DNA of 64,000 bases from Photobacterium sanctipauli (GCF_003026495.1 NZ_PYMA01000010.1:124001-188000), one strand, 5' to 3'. Shown: positions 8,658-18,284, counted from the first letter of the stretch. Numbers and translations are program-made. Notes: generated by a model not told the origin, from the sequence alone.

Positions 8658-9764
8658 ATGACTTTACAAGATGCGCTGAAAGAGATGGTCAGCAGCAAGG
8701 CGTCAGATCTTTATATTACAGTGGATTCGCCGAGTTTGCTGCGGGTGGATGGCAGCCTTCATGCCATTGGCGATATTCTCGACCGTACTGCGGTTGACGG
8801 CATGTTTGCCGAAGCGATGGATGAGGCGTTGCAACACGAGTTCAATACGACCAAGGAGGCGAATTTTGCCTTGGTGCGTGGTGAGTACCGTTTCAGGGTG
8901 AGCGCCTTTTGGCAGCGTGAATTGCCGGGCATGGTGATCCGCCGGATTGAAACCGAGATCCCGGATATCTTTAGCCTGAACTTGCCGATGGACATGCAGA
9001 AGATGGCGCTGGCCAAGCGTGGCTTGGTATTGGTGGTCGGGGCGACGGGGTCGGGGAAGTCGACGTCGATGGCGGCAATGACCGGATACCGCAACGCCAA
9101 TCGCAGTGGGCATATCCTGACGGTAGAAGACCCGATTGAGTTCGTTCACAAGCACAACAAGTGCATTGTGACCCAGCGGGAGGTTGGCTTGGATACCGAG
9201 AGTTATGAGGTTGCATTGAAAAACTCGTTACGCCAAGCGCCGGATATGATCCTGATTGGCGAGATCCGTACCCCGGAAACCATGGAGTACGCAATGAACT
9301 TTGCCGAAACGGGCCACCTGTGTATGGCAACCCTGCATGCAAACAATGCTAACCAAGCGCTCGAGCGTATCTTGCACCTGGTGCCGAAAGAGCGCCGGGA
9401 GCAGTTCTTGTTTGATTTGTCGCTCAACCTCAAATGCATCCTTGCCCAACAGTTGATCCCAGATGCCCACGGCGCAGGGCGTCATGGTGCTTTTGAGCTG
9501 CTGTTAAATACCCCCCGAGTGGCCGATCTGATCCGCCGCGGTGAGTTGCATGAGATCAAAGAGGCGATGGCAAAATCCAATGAGTCGGGGATGATGACGT
9601 TCGACCAATCCCTTTACGACCTCTATAGCGCCGGCAAGATCACCGAGCAGGACGCGCTTCACCACGCCGATTCCGCCAATGATTTACGCTTGATGATCAA
9701 AGTCGGTAGTAAGAACCAACTAGGCAACAACACCCTTGATGGGGTGACGATCGATATGGGCTAG
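8658..9764 (+). CDS. pilU: PilT-dependent retraction ATPase PilU
   Basis: PilU is a PilT paralogue that supports retraction in a PilT-dependent way. The 368-residue product keeps the ASDLYIT start segment, Walker A GATGSGKST (128-136), the VEDPIEFVH segment and the TLHANNANQ His box. It has a longer C-terminal tail than PilT and lacks the AIRNLIRE motif (TPRVADLIRRGE instead), which is what separates the two paralogues. It is co-transcribed with pilT and followed by a terminator at 9835. Confidence 0.95.
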   Translation: MTLQDALKEMVSSKASDLYITVDSPSLLRVDGSLHAIGDILDRTAVDGMFAEAMDEALQHEFNTTKEANFALVRGEYRFRVSAFWQRELPGMVIRRIETEIPDIFSLNLPMDMQKMALAKRGLVLVVGATGSGKSTSMAAMTGYRNANRSGHILTVEDPIEFVHKHNKCIVTQREVGLDTESYEVALKNSLRQAPDMILIGEIRTPETMEYAMNFAETGHLCMATLHANNANQALERILHLVPKERREQFLFDLSLNLKCILAQQLIPDAHGAGRHGAFELLLNTPRVADLIRRGELHEIKEAMAKSNESGMMTFDQSLYDLYSAGKITEQDALHHADSANDLRLMIKVGSKNQLGNNTLDGVTIDMG

Positions 9765-9834
9765 CCTTGGCCATGGGCTACGAACCATGGGCCATATCGG
9801 TATGGTAAATAGTAAAAGGTTTATGGCAGGTATA

Positions 9835-9872
9835 AAGCATTGGGGTTGTAATGATCCTAATGCTTTTTTTTA
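9835..9872 (+). terminator. Rho-independent terminator of pilTU
   Basis: AAGCATT and AATGCTT arms flank a 17-base loop that can pair further through GG and CC, followed by a run of eight T. It lies 70 bases after the pilU stop. Confidence 0.7.
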
Positions 9873-9931
9873 TGATCGCTATTGGTTAGATGGTTGATCT
9901 TAAATGGTTTTAAAGAGCGATGAAAATGCAG

Positions 9932-9988
9932 TGATCAGCGATATGAGCTTTTGGGTTCAAAGTGTCCAAAAGCTGTACAAGCTGATCA
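9932..9988. repeat. Nested inverted repeat
   Basis: Outer arms TGATCAGC (9932-9939) and GCTGATCA (9981-9988) and inner arms AGCTTTTGG (9946-9954) and CCAAAAGCT (9966-9974) are exactly complementary. They are separated by a symmetric 6/6-base internal bulge and an 11-base loop. It could form a 57-base hairpin in RNA or a cruciform in DNA. Confidence 0.75.
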
Positions 9989-10099
9989 GCCCTTATCCCG
10001 CTTGGATCTTTTGCTGTCAATTATGTGTTGCTGAGCAGCTGCTCTGCTTTTATTTGATCTTGGATTGAAAAGCTGTACGAGGGGGAGGGGGATCAATGT

Positions 10100-10127
10100 C
10101 CACCTAGATCCCAATGAGCCTAGGTGG
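10100..10127 (-). terminator. Hairpin downstream of ruvX
   Basis: CCACCTAG and CTAGGTGG (8-bp arms, 12-base loop) lie 15 bases past the ruvX stop. No T run follows on the minus strand, so it may protect the 3' end or act as a weak terminator for yqgE-ruvX. Confidence 0.45.
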
Positions 10128-10141
10128 AGAAAGGCCGGCGG

Positions 10142-10570
10142 TTATCCGTATTGCTGTTCAAACCAGCTTTCGAGGATCACCACTGCCGACTGGGAGTCGA
10201 TATTGCCTTTGCTGAGGTTGCGGTAGCCGCCTTGCTCAAACAGATCGGCACGGGCTTCTGCTGTGCTTAAGCGTTCGTCGTGCAATTCAACTTGGCAGCC
10301 AAAGCGGCCATGCAGGCGATTGGCAAATTTCTTTGCCCGCGGGGTGATGGCTTCCAATTCGCCGCCGTGAAGATCAAGCGGCAAGCCTACTACCACTAAA
10401 TCAGGTTGCCATTCCTTGAGGATCTTTTCTATTTCGTCCCAGTTAGGGATCCCATCTTTGGCCTTTAAAGCGGCGAGTGGGTTGGCTGTGCCGGTGAGTT
10501 CTTGGCCGATAGCAACACCAATGCTCTTGGTGCCGTAATCAAAGCCTAATACGCTGCGTGAGTTACTCAT
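10142..10570 (-). CDS. ruvX: RuvX/YqgF Holliday junction resolvase family protein
   Basis: The 142-residue product is a YqgF-type RNase H-fold nuclease. Members are annotated as putative Holliday junction resolvases; in E. coli YqgF is essential and has also been tied to pre-16S rRNA 5'-end processing. The catalytic-site segments are visible: [14 protein letters not shown] at the N terminus, [10 protein letters not shown] in the middle, and [10 protein letters not shown] towards the end. Its start overlaps the yqgE stop by four bases, so the two are translationally coupled. Confidence 0.95.
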   Translation of the reverse strand: MSNSRSVLGFDYGTKSIGVAIGQELTGTANPLAALKAKDGIPNWDEIEKILKEWQPDLVVVGLPLDLHGGELEAITPRAKKFANRLHGRFGCQVELHDERLSTAEARADLFEQGGYRNLSKGNIDSQSAVVILESWFEQQYG

Positions 10571-11130
10571 GCATGTCCTTTATCAATGGAAAGGTGGGCG
10601 GAGCTGATCCCCAGTTGCGCAATGGCTTTGTGCCAGCGTTCGTTTACCGGGGTATTAAACACAACATCTGGGTTAGCCTCGGTGGTTAACCAAGAGTTTT
10701 CAGCCAATTCTTGCTCTAATTGTCCGGCATCCCAGCCTGCATAGCCAAGGGCGACAAGAAAATTGTCCGGTGCTTCGTGAGTGCCGAGTAGCGACAGGAT
10801 ATCTTTCGAGGTTGTGACCGACACATCGTCGGTAATGTCGATGCTCGAGCTGAAGTTTTTGATCCGGTTATGGAGCACGAAGCCGCGATCGCTCGAAACC
10901 GGCCCGCCGTTAAATACCGGTTGCTCAAGGCTTGATGGGTCTTCAACAGGAAGGTCACGCTCAATTTCTATTTGTTCGAGCATGTTGCCCACCGAGATCT
11001 CAATCGGCAGGTTGATGACGATACCCATGGCACCTTCGTCATTATGCTCACAGATATAGACGACACTTCCTTTAAAATTAGGGTCTTGCATGCTTGGCAT
11101 GGCAACCAGAAAGTGATTGGTCAGATTCAT
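10567..11130 (-). CDS. yqgE: YqgE/AlgH family protein
   Basis: The 187-residue product belongs to the YqgE/AlgH (UPF0301) family. It starts [14 protein letters not shown] and contains the conserved segments [17 protein letters not shown] and FNGGPV, which define the family. Its biochemical role is unknown; the name AlgH comes from alginate regulation in Pseudomonas. The gene sits in its usual place between gshB and ruvX and forms a coupled pair with ruvX. A near-palindrome at 11147-11169, just upstream of the start, may be a control site. Confidence 0.93.
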   Translation of the reverse strand: MNLTNHFLVAMPSMQDPNFKGSVVYICEHNDEGAMGIVINLPIEISVGNMLEQIEIERDLPVEDPSSLEQPVFNGGPVSSDRGFVLHNRIKNFSSSIDITDDVSVTTSKDILSLLGTHEAPDNFLVALGYAGWDAGQLEQELAENSWLTTEANPDVVFNTPVNERWHKAIAQLGISSAHLSIDKGHA

Positions 11131-11196
11131 TGGTGTGCACCTACTACATACGCTGTTACTAACAGTATGCCGACTAATTGACAGAATTGGTAATAA

Positions 11197-11254
11197 AACG
11201 CAGCCGAGTAGGCTGCGTTATTCATGCTAGCATGTGCCACGAATACGTGGCACA
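11197..11254 (-). terminator. gshB terminator with two further hairpins
   Basis: On the minus strand, transcripts leaving gshB first meet TGTGCCAC / GTGGCACA (11233-11254), then the perfect palindrome CATGCTAGCATG (11223-11234), then AACGCAGCC / GGCTGCGTT (11197-11219). The last is followed by TTTTATTA, and alone has the full terminator form. Confidence 0.75.
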
Positions 11255-11269
11255 AATTAGCTTTGGTTG

Positions 11270-12217
11270 TTAAGCCTTGATACGGCGCTCAATGGCATCC
11301 ATCAGCTTGCCGGTGATAGAGATATCGAAAGCGGCTTCGATTTCGCGGATACAAGTTGGGCTAGTGACGTTGATTTCTGTCAGCTTGTCGCCAATTACAT
11401 CCAGGCCAACGAAAATTAGGCCTTTTTCTTTCAGTACCGGTGCAACCGTCTCGGCAATCTTGCGGTCGGTTTCGCTGATCGGGCGTGCTTCACCGCGGCC
11501 ACCCGCTGCCAGGTTACCACGCGTCTCGCCTTTGGCCGGGATACGGGCCAAGCAGTAAGGCATTGGTTCGCCGTCTACCACTAGGATACGCTTGTCGCCA
11601 TTGCTGATATCTGGCACGAAGGTTTGTGCCATGCAGTAGTTTTGGCCGTGGTTGGTCAGGGTTTCGATGATCACCGATACATTCGGATCGCCCTTCATGA
11701 CACGGAAGATAGACGAGCCGCCCATGCCATCAAGTGGCTTGAGGATCACATCGCCGTGCTCTTGGTGGAAGGCTTTGATCTTATCGTCGCGGCGCGTCAC
11801 GATAGTGGTTGGCGTTAGCTCCGGGAACCAAGCCGTGAACAACTTCTCGTTGCAGTCGCGCAGGCTTTGCGGTTTGTTGACGATCAACGCCCCTTCGTTT
11901 TCGGCGCGCTCTAGGATGTAAGTCGCGTAGATGTACTCGGTGTCGAACGGTGGATCTTTGCGCATCAGTACGGCATCAAGATCTGACAGTGCGATCTCTT
12001 GCTCGCTGTGGAATTCGAACCAGCCATTAGGATCTTCTTTCAGGCTTACCACGCGGGTACGGGCAACGGCTTTACCTTGCTCCAGTGATAGGTCGTTCAT
12101 TTCCATATAGTGGATTTCCCAGCCTCGGCGCTGAGCTTCCATCATCATGGCAAAGCTGGAATCTTTCTTGATGTTGATAGACTCAATAGGGTCCATCACG
12201 ATACCCAGTTTGATCAT
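11270..12217 (-). CDS. gshB: Glutathione synthetase
   Basis: GshB joins gamma-glutamylcysteine and glycine with ATP to make glutathione in the cytosol. The 315-residue product matches the E. coli enzyme in length and has the family landmarks: KLGIVMDPI at the N terminus, MRKDPPFD, the ATP-grasp segment VILKPLDGMGGSSIFR, and the C-terminal INVTSPTCIREIE. It sits between rsmE and yqgE, the standard order, with 30 bases to rsmE and no terminator between, so rsmE-gshB are probably one transcript. Confidence 0.97.
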   Translation of the reverse strand: MIKLGIVMDPIESINIKKDSSFAMMMEAQRRGWEIHYMEMNDLSLEQGKAVARTRVVSLKEDPNGWFEFHSEQEIALSDLDAVLMRKDPPFDTEYIYATYILERAENEGALIVNKPQSLRDCNEKLFTAWFPELTPTTIVTRRDDKIKAFHQEHGDVILKPLDGMGGSSIFRVMKGDPNVSVIIETLTNHGQNYCMAQTFVPDISNGDKRILVVDGEPMPYCLARIPAKGETRGNLAAGGRGEARPISETDRKIAETVAPVLKEKGLIFVGLDVIGDKLTEINVTSPTCIREIEAAFDISITGKLMDAIERRIKA

Positions 12218-12247
12218 TGGTTTCTCCTAGTTAGTGTCCCGTCGGGG

Positions 12248-12979
12248 TTAGCCCAAATCGCCGAAGCGAACTTGCAAGGCGGTGATCGCCGTCATGGCCG
12301 TGGTTTCGGTGCGCAGTACGCGTGGGCCAAGCAGGATCTCATCAAATTTATATTCTTCCGTCATGCTGATCTCTTCAGCAGACAGGCCACCTTCGGGGCC
12401 GATCAGCAAACGTACTTTGCTAACTGGCGCTGGCAGGGTGTTAATCGAGTAGTGGGCGCGTGGGTGAAGGTTCAGCTTAAGGCCGTCGTATTCTTCGGCA
12501 CACCAGTCTTCCAATTTCATAACCGGACGAATTTCCGGCACCACGTTGCGGCCGCATTGCTCACAGGCCGCGATGGCAATTTTCTGCCATTGGGCGAGTT
12601 TCTTTTCAAAGCGCTCGGCATTCAACTTAACGCCGCAGCGCTCTGAGATGAGCGGGGTAATGGTGTTCACACCCAGCTCAACAGACTTTTGAATGGTAAA
12701 TTCCATTTTCTCGCCACGAGAGATCACCTGGCCAAGATGGATATCCAGCGGTGATTCGATGCTGTTTTCGCGGCGGCCCTGGATGTCCACTTCCACGCTT
12801 TTCTTGCTGGCGTTGGTGATCACGGCCGGAAATTCGGCATCGCTTCCGTCAAAAAGCAAGATTTCCTGACCAGCCTGCATACGCATAACGCGCCCGACAT
12901 GGTTGGCAGCATCATCGCTGAGCATGATTTTCCCCGAAGCAGGCAGTGCCTCGGGATGATAAATTCGTGGGATTCTCAT
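12248..12979 (-). CDS. rsmE: 16S rRNA (uracil-1498-N3)-methyltransferase
   Basis: RsmE methylates N3 of U1498 in 16S rRNA of the assembled 30S subunit using SAM. The 243-residue product starts [12 protein letters not shown], has an N-terminal PUA-like domain and a C-terminal SPOUT (knotted) domain with the signature [10 protein letters not shown] and the [12 protein letters not shown] loop that binds SAM. Length equals that of the E. coli enzyme. It lies upstream of gshB; endA lies about 150 bases upstream, with a palindromic repeat between. Confidence 0.96.
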   Translation of the reverse strand: MRIPRIYHPEALPASGKIMLSDDAANHVGRVMRMQAGQEILLFDGSDAEFPAVITNASKKSVEVDIQGRRENSIESPLDIHLGQVISRGEKMEFTIQKSVELGVNTITPLISERCGVKLNAERFEKKLAQWQKIAIAACEQCGRNVVPEIRPVMKLEDWCAEEYDGLKLNLHPRAHYSINTLPAPVSKVRLLIGPEGGLSAEEISMTEEYKFDEILLGPRVLRTETTAMTAITALQVRFGDLG

Positions 12980-13017
12980 GGCTATCTTATAACCTGTTGG
13001 TTTTTATCTCGGGGCAT

Positions 13018-13063
13018 TATATACCCAATACACCCAAGTTACTTCAAGGTGGTCGGGTATATA
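13018..13063. repeat. Palindromic repeat of a dispersed type
   Basis: TATATACCC (13018-13026) and GGGTATATA (13055-13063) enclose a second pair, CACC / GGTG, around a CAAGTTACTTCAA core. Similar ACTTCAAG palindromes occur between genes in many Vibrionaceae, so this looks like one copy of a dispersed element. No second copy was seen in the window. Confidence 0.55.
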
Positions 13064-13127
13064 AGTAATGGGGGGTAGTCCGCCCGATCACAAGGGGAAG
13101 AGCGAACTAATCATCGACATTGGGTAC

Positions 13128-13835
13128 TTACCAACCGATTTCACGGCAGGCTTCAAGCACATAGGGGTTATGGTTGTCCTGAACCTTGGCAATTCGGCGG
13201 TCACGCTCGCATTCCCACTCGGAAACCGGGTAGCTGCGGTTCCACGCCTCCATCAATTGGCGCTGCTGGCGCGAAAGGCTGAACGGGTACGTGTCGCTCA
13301 TGTACAAGTAGGTACGGGCAATCGCCCCTCGGCTTTGCTCAGGCGGGTCTACCCGGCGCTGCTTGAAATCGACTTTCATCTCGCACTGGCCATAAAAGGC
13401 ACCTTGGTTGCCGTTCCAAGGTTGAAAGCTGTAGTTGGAGCGGTCGCCATTGACCTCGCCGATAGCCGGCACTAAATTGTGCAGATCCGCTTCCATCATA
13501 CGGAAGTTTTTATTCTTGCCGCATGCTTTGCGCCCGCCTTGTTGCCAGCACTGGAGCTGGTGGCCAAATTGCCACGCGGGTACCACATGCTCCCACTCGA
13601 TGCGGTTTGCCCGGCGCTCTTGTTTGCGCACTTCATAGCCGCAACTGGCGAGGTTGGGGATCCCTTTTTTGCCCTGCCATTCAATATCACACCCACAATA
13701 AAAGCTGGTGGTGTAATCATGGTAAATCTCTTTTACCGCGATGGTTTTGGCTCGGCCGAATGAAGAGGGAGGGGCGGCATTGGCGATAGCCGGTAGCAAT
13801 AGGCCAAGTGCCAAGCAATGGATTGGACGAAGCAT
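13128..13835 (-). CDS. endA: Endonuclease I, exported DNase
   Basis: The 235-residue product is a periplasmic or secreted endonuclease I (called Dns in Vibrio cholerae) that degrades double-stranded DNA. A signal peptide covers the first 20 residues (cleavage after IANA). The mature part has paired cysteines (CGC and others) expected for a disulphide-bonded exported nuclease, and the beta-beta-alpha-metal active site in the EWEHVVPA segment with its catalytic histidine, followed by DLHNLVPA and NGDRSN. In vibrios this enzyme limits natural transformation. It lies between sprT and rsmE, as is usual. Confidence 0.96.
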   Translation of the reverse strand: MLRPIHCLALGLLLPAIANAAPPSSFGRAKTIAVKEIYHDYTTSFYCGCDIEWQGKKGIPNLASCGYEVRKQERRANRIEWEHVVPAWQFGHQLQCWQQGGRKACGKNKNFRMMEADLHNLVPAIGEVNGDRSNYSFQPWNGNQGAFYGQCEMKVDFKQRRVDPPEQSRGAIARTYLYMSDTYPFSLSRQQRQLMEAWNRSYPVSEWECERDRRIAKVQDNHNPYVLEACREIGW

Positions 13836-13846
13836 GAGGGTCCTTT

Positions 13847-13890
13847 AAAACAGCAATTTATGCTCCAAGCGTATCATTGATGCTGTTTTT
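13847..13890 (-). terminator. Likely sprT terminator
   Basis: AAAACAGCA (13847-13855) and TGCTGTTTT (13881-13889) can pair around a long loop, with T-rich tails on both strands. It lies between the sprT stop and the endA start. Confidence 0.45.
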
Positions 13891-13969
13891 TAGAACCACT
13901 GCACAGAAAGTTTTTTATCAGTTGCAGGTTGTTGCGAATGGATAGGGGTAATTAGCGGTACGAGGGATG

Positions 13970-14455
13970 TTAGCTAGATTGTAGCTGCAATGGGCTATTG
14001 CACTGACGGCAGCGGTAAATTGCCTGGCCGCGCTGTACCTTGTTGTGGCGGCGGACCGTCAGTTGGTGCTCGCTGCATTGGCACTGGTAGGTGAAGGTAT
14101 TGCCCTGTACCGAGCTGACATCGAAGCTGTGGGTGGTGCGCGGCGGCACGCCAAACACCTCGGCCATGATGATTTGCCATTCCCTGCCGTGGGGGCGAAC
14201 CTTGCCAAACAGTTTGAACACCACCAGGTGGGCCACTTCATGGGGAACCACTTCGTTCAGGAAGGCGTCGGGGTTTTCCGCCAGCAATACCGGGTTGAAG
14301 CGCACTTCCCAACCTTGCAGGCGGGCGCTACCGGCAATTTTTCCCCGTTGCCTAAAGCTGACGGCTGGCATCGCCATGCGCTTGTTGAGGCGCTGGTTGG
14401 CTTGGGCGATGCATTGCTTTACGCGATCGGTAACTTGGTTTTGCAGGGCGGTCAT
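13970..14455 (-). CDS. sprT: SprT family zinc metalloprotease-like protein
   Basis: The 161-residue product has the SprT domain with the metal-binding motif HEVAH (VVPHEVAHLVV), a downstream HG segment, and a C-terminal four-cysteine zinc ribbon (CQC...C...CRQC). The human homologue SPRTN cleaves DNA-protein crosslinks; the bacterial role is unclear. I start it at MTALQNQ (14455), preceded by GGAA, because the longer open frame would read back through the metK terminator. It lies directly downstream of metK on the same strand. Confidence 0.93.
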   Translation of the reverse strand: MTALQNQVTDRVKQCIAQANQRLNKRMAMPAVSFRQRGKIAGSARLQGWEVRFNPVLLAENPDAFLNEVVPHEVAHLVVFKLFGKVRPHGREWQIIMAEVFGVPPRTTHSFDVSSVQGNTFTYQCQCSEHQLTVRRHNKVQRGQAIYRCRQCNSPLQLQSS

Positions 14456-14491
14456 GTTCTTTCCAAGGCTTGCTGGTGGATGGCATGAAAC

Positions 14492-14519
14492 AAAAAAGGA
14501 AGCCGAGGCTTCCTTTTTC
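14492..14519 (-). terminator. metK terminator
   Basis: AAAAAGGAAGCC / GGCTTCCTTTTT forms a 12-bp stem with a 2-base loop. It lies 19 bases after the metK stop and is T-rich on both sides. Confidence 0.85.
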
Positions 14520-14537
14520 AAATCAATGCGGGGTCGC

Positions 14538-15692
14538 TTACTTGATGTTAGCGAAGTCGCGCAGGATGTCTGCTTTGTCGGTTTTTTCCCAAGGGAATTC
14601 TTCACGACCGAAGTGACCGTATGCCGCCGTTTTCTGGTACATAGGCTTCAGCAGGTCAAGCATTTCGATTAGGCCGTATGGGCGTAGGTCGAAGTGCTGG
14701 CGTACCGCTTCAACGATGATGTCGTGAGATACTTTTTCAGTACCAAACGTTTCGATCATGATAGATGTTGGATCAGCAACACCGATAGCGTAAGAAAGCT
14801 GAATTTCACAACGGTCAGCCATGCCAGCAGCGATGATGTTCTTCGCTACGTAACGTGCTGCGTATGCCGCTGAACGGTCAACTTTCGATGGATCTTTACC
14901 AGAGAAAGCACCACCACCGTGACGCGCTGCACCACCATAGGTATCTACGATGATCTTACGGCCAGTTAGACCACAGTCACCCATTGGGCCACCGATAACG
15001 AAACGGCCTGTTGGGTTGATGAAGTACTTGGTGTCTTTGTTTAGCCACTCTGAAGGCAGTACTGGCTTGATGATTTCTTCCATTACTGCTTCTTGCAGTA
15101 CAGGTAGCTCGATGCTGTCGCAGTGCTGAGTTGATAGAACAACAGCGTCGATACCAACGATTTTGCCTTGGTCGTAGGCAAAAGTTACCTGGCTTTTCGC
15201 ATCAGGGCGAAGCCAAGGTAGGGCACCGTTCTTGCGCACTTTAGCTTGACGCTCTACAAGGCGGTGAGCGTAAGTGACAGGCGCAGGCATCAGTACGTCA
15301 GTTTCGTTAGTCGCGTAACCGAACATGATACCTTGGTCACCAGCACCTAGGTCGCGCGGGTCTGCGCGGTCAACACCTTGGTTGATATCTGGAGACTGCT
15401 TACCGATAGCGCTTAGTACCGCACAAGAGTTAGCATCAAAGCCCATGTCAGAGTGAACGTAGCCGATTTCGCGTACTGTTTCACGTGTGATTTCTTCGAT
15501 ATCAACCCAAGCAGAAGTCGTGATCTCACCACCAACCATTACCATGCCGGTTTTTACGTAAGTCTCACACGCAACACGTGCTTTAGGATCTTGTTCTAAG
15601 ATCGCATCCAATACTGCATCAGAAATTTGGTCAGCAATTTTATCTGGATGGCCTTCTGATACTGACTCAGAAGTAAACAGGTGCTTCGCCAT
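14538..15692 (-). CDS. metK: S-adenosylmethionine synthase
   Basis: MetK makes S-adenosylmethionine from methionine and ATP, supplying methyl groups for the window's own methyltransferases among many others. The 384-residue product (E. coli 384) has GHPDKIADQ near residue 15, [10 protein letters not shown], and the phosphate loop [20 protein letters not shown] start at MAKHLF (15692), 5 bases after GGGAG; the longer frame adds 20 residues without homology. Codon use is strongly biased, as in the highly expressed glycolytic genes nearby. A MetJ-type operator lies about 100 bases upstream. Confidence 0.98.
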   Translation of the reverse strand: MAKHLFTSESVSEGHPDKIADQISDAVLDAILEQDPKARVACETYVKTGMVMVGGEITTSAWVDIEEITRETVREIGYVHSDMGFDANSCAVLSAIGKQSPDINQGVDRADPRDLGAGDQGIMFGYATNETDVLMPAPVTYAHRLVERQAKVRKNGALPWLRPDAKSQVTFAYDQGKIVGIDAVVLSTQHCDSIELPVLQEAVMEEIIKPVLPSEWLNKDTKYFINPTGRFVIGGPMGDCGLTGRKIIVDTYGGAARHGGGAFSGKDPSKVDRSAAYAARYVAKNIIAAGMADRCEIQLSYAIGVADPTSIMIETFGTEKVSHDIIVEAVRQHFDLRPYGLIEMLDLLKPMYQKTAAYGHFGREEFPWEKTDKADILRDFANIK

Positions 15693-15792
15693 GAGCGCTC
15701 CCATAAATATTGATTGATAATGTAGGGCTCTATAAAAAAGAAAAAGCATCATATAGATGCATACGGATATACGTTTGTATGTATAGAGCTAC

Positions 15793-15808
15793 CTCCGTCT
15801 AGACGTCT
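15793..15808 (-). promoter_or_regulatory. MetJ operator upstream of metK
   Basis: On the minus strand the sequence AGACGTCT is followed directly by AGACGGAG: two adjacent 8-bp MetJ boxes, the first matching the AGACGTCT consensus exactly and the second at five to six positions. MetJ with SAM as corepressor would shut metK off when SAM is plentiful. Confidence 0.8.
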
Positions 15809-16082
15809 ATTCTACTCACTGGCGATTGAAAAGCAACACCGCAATCAGTGCGGGTATGGTTTTGCGATTGAGCAAACGTTTCCCCTGTATAGCTTTTATT
15901 ACAGGCGGTTGGCGGGCGCACTTTTTCAGCGTGTTGATATGGAACTTATTTTTCTCAGGAAATCGTTTGCAGTTTAGTGCGACTCTTTGCGACAATACTC
16001 GCCCGCCGAATCCTGATGGGTGTTGGGTCATAGATGACGGACATCCCTCAATCAATAAAGTCTACGAATTTTTGGAGCAGAC

Positions 16083-18080
16083 ATGTCTTCTCGTAAAGAA
16101 CTTGCTAATGCAATCCGTGCCCTAAGCATGGACGGTGTTCAACAAGCAAACTCTGGCCACCCAGGTGCACCTATGGGTATGGCTGATATCGCTGAAGTAC
16201 TGTGGCGCAGCCACATGAACCACAACCCACAAAACCCAGAGTGGGCTGATCGCGACCGTTTCATCCTGTCTAACGGCCACGGTTCAATGCTGATTTACTC
16301 TCTGCTTCACCTAACTGGCTACGATCTGTCTATCGACGATCTGAAAAACTTCCGCCAGCTACACTCTAAAACACCGGGTCACCCTGAATACGGTTACGCA
16401 CCGGGTGTTGAGACAACCACTGGCCCGCTAGGCCAGGGCATCACCAACGGTGTGGGTATGGCAATGGCTGAAAAAGCCCTGGCTGCCCAGTTCAACCGCG
16501 ATGGCCACGACATCGTTGACCACAACACTTACGTGTTCATGGGCGACGGCTGTCTGATGGAAGGTATCTCTCACGAAGCATGTTCTCTTGCTGGCACACT
16601 GGGCCTAGGCAAGCTGATCGCATTCTGGGATGACAACGGCATCTCTATCGACGGTGAAGTTGAAGGTTGGTTCTCTGACGACACGCCTAAGCGCTTCGAA
16701 TCTTACGGCTGGCACGTGATCCCTGCAGTAGACGGCCACGATCCAGCAGCAATTAACGCTGCTATCGAAGCGGCGAAAGCTGAAACGGGCAAGCCAACGC
16801 TGATCTGTACCAAGACCATCATCGGTTTCGGTTCACCAAACAAAGCGGGCTCTCACGACTGTCACGGTGCGCCACTAGGCCACGACGAAATTGCAGCAGC
16901 ACGCGAGTTCCTAGGTTGGAACCACGGCCCATTCGAAATCCCTGCTGATATCGCAGCTGAGTGGGACGCTAAAGAAGCGGGCGCAGCGAAAGAAGCTGCT
17001 TGGAACGACAAGTTTGCAGCTTATGAAGCGGCTTACCCTGAGCTAGCTGCTGAGTACAAGCGCCGTGTTAACGGTGAGCTACCAGCACAGTGGGAAGAGA
17101 AAGCGAACGCTATCATCGCTGATCTGCAAGCTAACCCAGCGAACATCGCATCCCGTAAGGCTTCTCAGAACGCACTAGAAGCATTCGGCCAGATGCTACC
17201 TGAGTTCATGGGCGGCTCTGCTGACCTGGCGCCATCTAACCTGACTATGTGGTCTGGTTCTAAGTCGCTAGAAGCAAACGACTTCTCTGGTAACTACATC
17301 CACTACGGTGTACGTGAGTTCGGCATGACCGCTATCATGAACGGTATCGCGCTACACGGTGGTTTCGTACCATACGGTGCAACTTTCCTAATGTTCATGG
17401 AATACGCGCGTAACGCAATGCGTATGGCGGCACTGATGAAGGTGCAGAACATCCAGGTTTACACTCACGACTCTATCGGTCTGGGTGAAGACGGCCCGAC
17501 TCACCAGCCGGTTGAGCAAATGGCATCACTTCGCCTAACGCCAAACATGAGCACATGGCGCCCATGTGACCAGGTTGAATCGGCAGTGGCTTGGAAACTG
17601 GCTATCGAGCGTAAAGACGGCCCAACATCGCTGATCTTCTCGCGCCAGAACCTAGCACAGCAAGCACGTACAGAAGCACAAGTTGCAGACATCGCGAAGG
17701 GTGCATACATCCTGAAAGATTGTGACGGCAAGCCTGAGCTGATCCTGATCGCAACTGGTTCTGAAGTTGAGCTAGCAGTCGCAGCGGCTGAGCAGCTAGC
17801 TGCAGAAGGCAAGCAAGTACGCGTTGTTTCAATGCCATCTACTGATGCATTCGACAAGCAAGACGCGGCTTACCGTGAAGCAGTACTGCCATCAGACGTG
17901 ACGGCACGTATCGCTGTTGAAGCGGGCATTGCTGATTTCTGGTACAAGTACGTGGGCTTCAACGGCCGCATCATCGGTATGACGACCTTCGGCGAGTCTG
18001 CACCTGCAGGCGAACTATTCAAGATGTTCGGCTTCACGGTTGAAAACGTCGTTGAAACAGCGAAAGAGCTTCTAGCTTAA
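16083..18080 (+). CDS. tktA: Transketolase
   Basis: Transketolase moves two-carbon units between sugar phosphates in the non-oxidative pentose phosphate pathway, using thiamine diphosphate and a divalent metal. The 665-residue product (E. coli TktA 663) has GHPGAPMG near residue 25, the thiamine-binding GDGCLMEG...N motif, and [14 protein letters not shown] with the catalytic histidine. The gene has a GGAG ribosome site and highly expressed codon bias. It is divergent from metK and ends with a strong terminator, so it is transcribed alone. A second tkt elsewhere in the genome would be normal for the family. Confidence 0.97.
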   Translation: MSSRKELANAIRALSMDGVQQANSGHPGAPMGMADIAEVLWRSHMNHNPQNPEWADRDRFILSNGHGSMLIYSLLHLTGYDLSIDDLKNFRQLHSKTPGHPEYGYAPGVETTTGPLGQGITNGVGMAMAEKALAAQFNRDGHDIVDHNTYVFMGDGCLMEGISHEACSLAGTLGLGKLIAFWDDNGISIDGEVEGWFSDDTPKRFESYGWHVIPAVDGHDPAAINAAIEAAKAETGKPTLICTKTIIGFGSPNKAGSHDCHGAPLGHDEIAAAREFLGWNHGPFEIPADIAAEWDAKEAGAAKEAAWNDKFAAYEAAYPELAAEYKRRVNGELPAQWEEKANAIIADLQANPANIASRKASQNALEAFGQMLPEFMGGSADLAPSNLTMWSGSKSLEANDFSGNYIHYGVREFGMTAIMNGIALHGGFVPYGATFLMFMEYARNAMRMAALMKVQNIQVYTHDSIGLGEDGPTHQPVEQMASLRLTPNMSTWRPCDQVESAVAWKLAIERKDGPTSLIFSRQNLAQQARTEAQVADIAKGAYILKDCDGKPELILIATGSEVELAVAAAEQLAAEGKQVRVVSMPSTDAFDKQDAAYREAVLPSDVTARIAVEAGIADFWYKYVGFNGRIIGMTTFGESAPAGELFKMFGFTVENVVETAKELLA

Positions 18081-18150
18081 TTGATACTTCAATGGGTGAG
18101 ATGGGCGACACGCGCTTTGTGCTGATGGCGCCTATTTAATTCGAAGTGTA

Positions 18151-18181
18151 AAAAAAAGGCCTCGTTATGAGGCCTTTTTTA
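18151..18181 (+). terminator. tkt terminator
   Basis: AAAAAAAGGCCTC / GAGGCCTTTTTT with a 5-base loop, 70 bases after the stop. The structure is A-rich before and T-rich after. Confidence 0.9.
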
Positions 18182-18284
18182 TATGAAGTGAGATCTAAAT
18201 CACGCTTTGGTTTACGGTTATTTTCCGCTTTTTTTGTGTGTTTTTGTTTTTAATTGTCTGATTTTTAATGTTATTTGTTGCTTG

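Larger units (their letters stand above)
9765..10141. other. Intergenic region between pilU and ruvX, GATC-rich and structured
   Basis: This 377-base gap between convergent genes holds the pilU terminator, a nested inverted repeat at 9932-9988, a 12-bp palindrome GAGCAGCTGCTC at 10033-10044, a hairpin next to ruvX, and nine GATC sites between 9853 and 10110. I see no gene in it. Its function is unknown. Confidence 0.7.

Noticed and set aside
9851..10110. crtS-type trigger site for a second chromosome
   Set aside because: The GATC cluster suggested it, but crtS as I remember it lies near other genes and no RctB-type motif could be confirmed by eye.
12110..12646. 178-residue plus-strand frame over gshB and rsmE
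   Set aside because: It overlaps two unmistakable genes on the other strand.
13970..14605. Longer sprT start at 14605
   Set aside because: The 50 extra residues would be translated from the metK terminator and have no SprT similarity.
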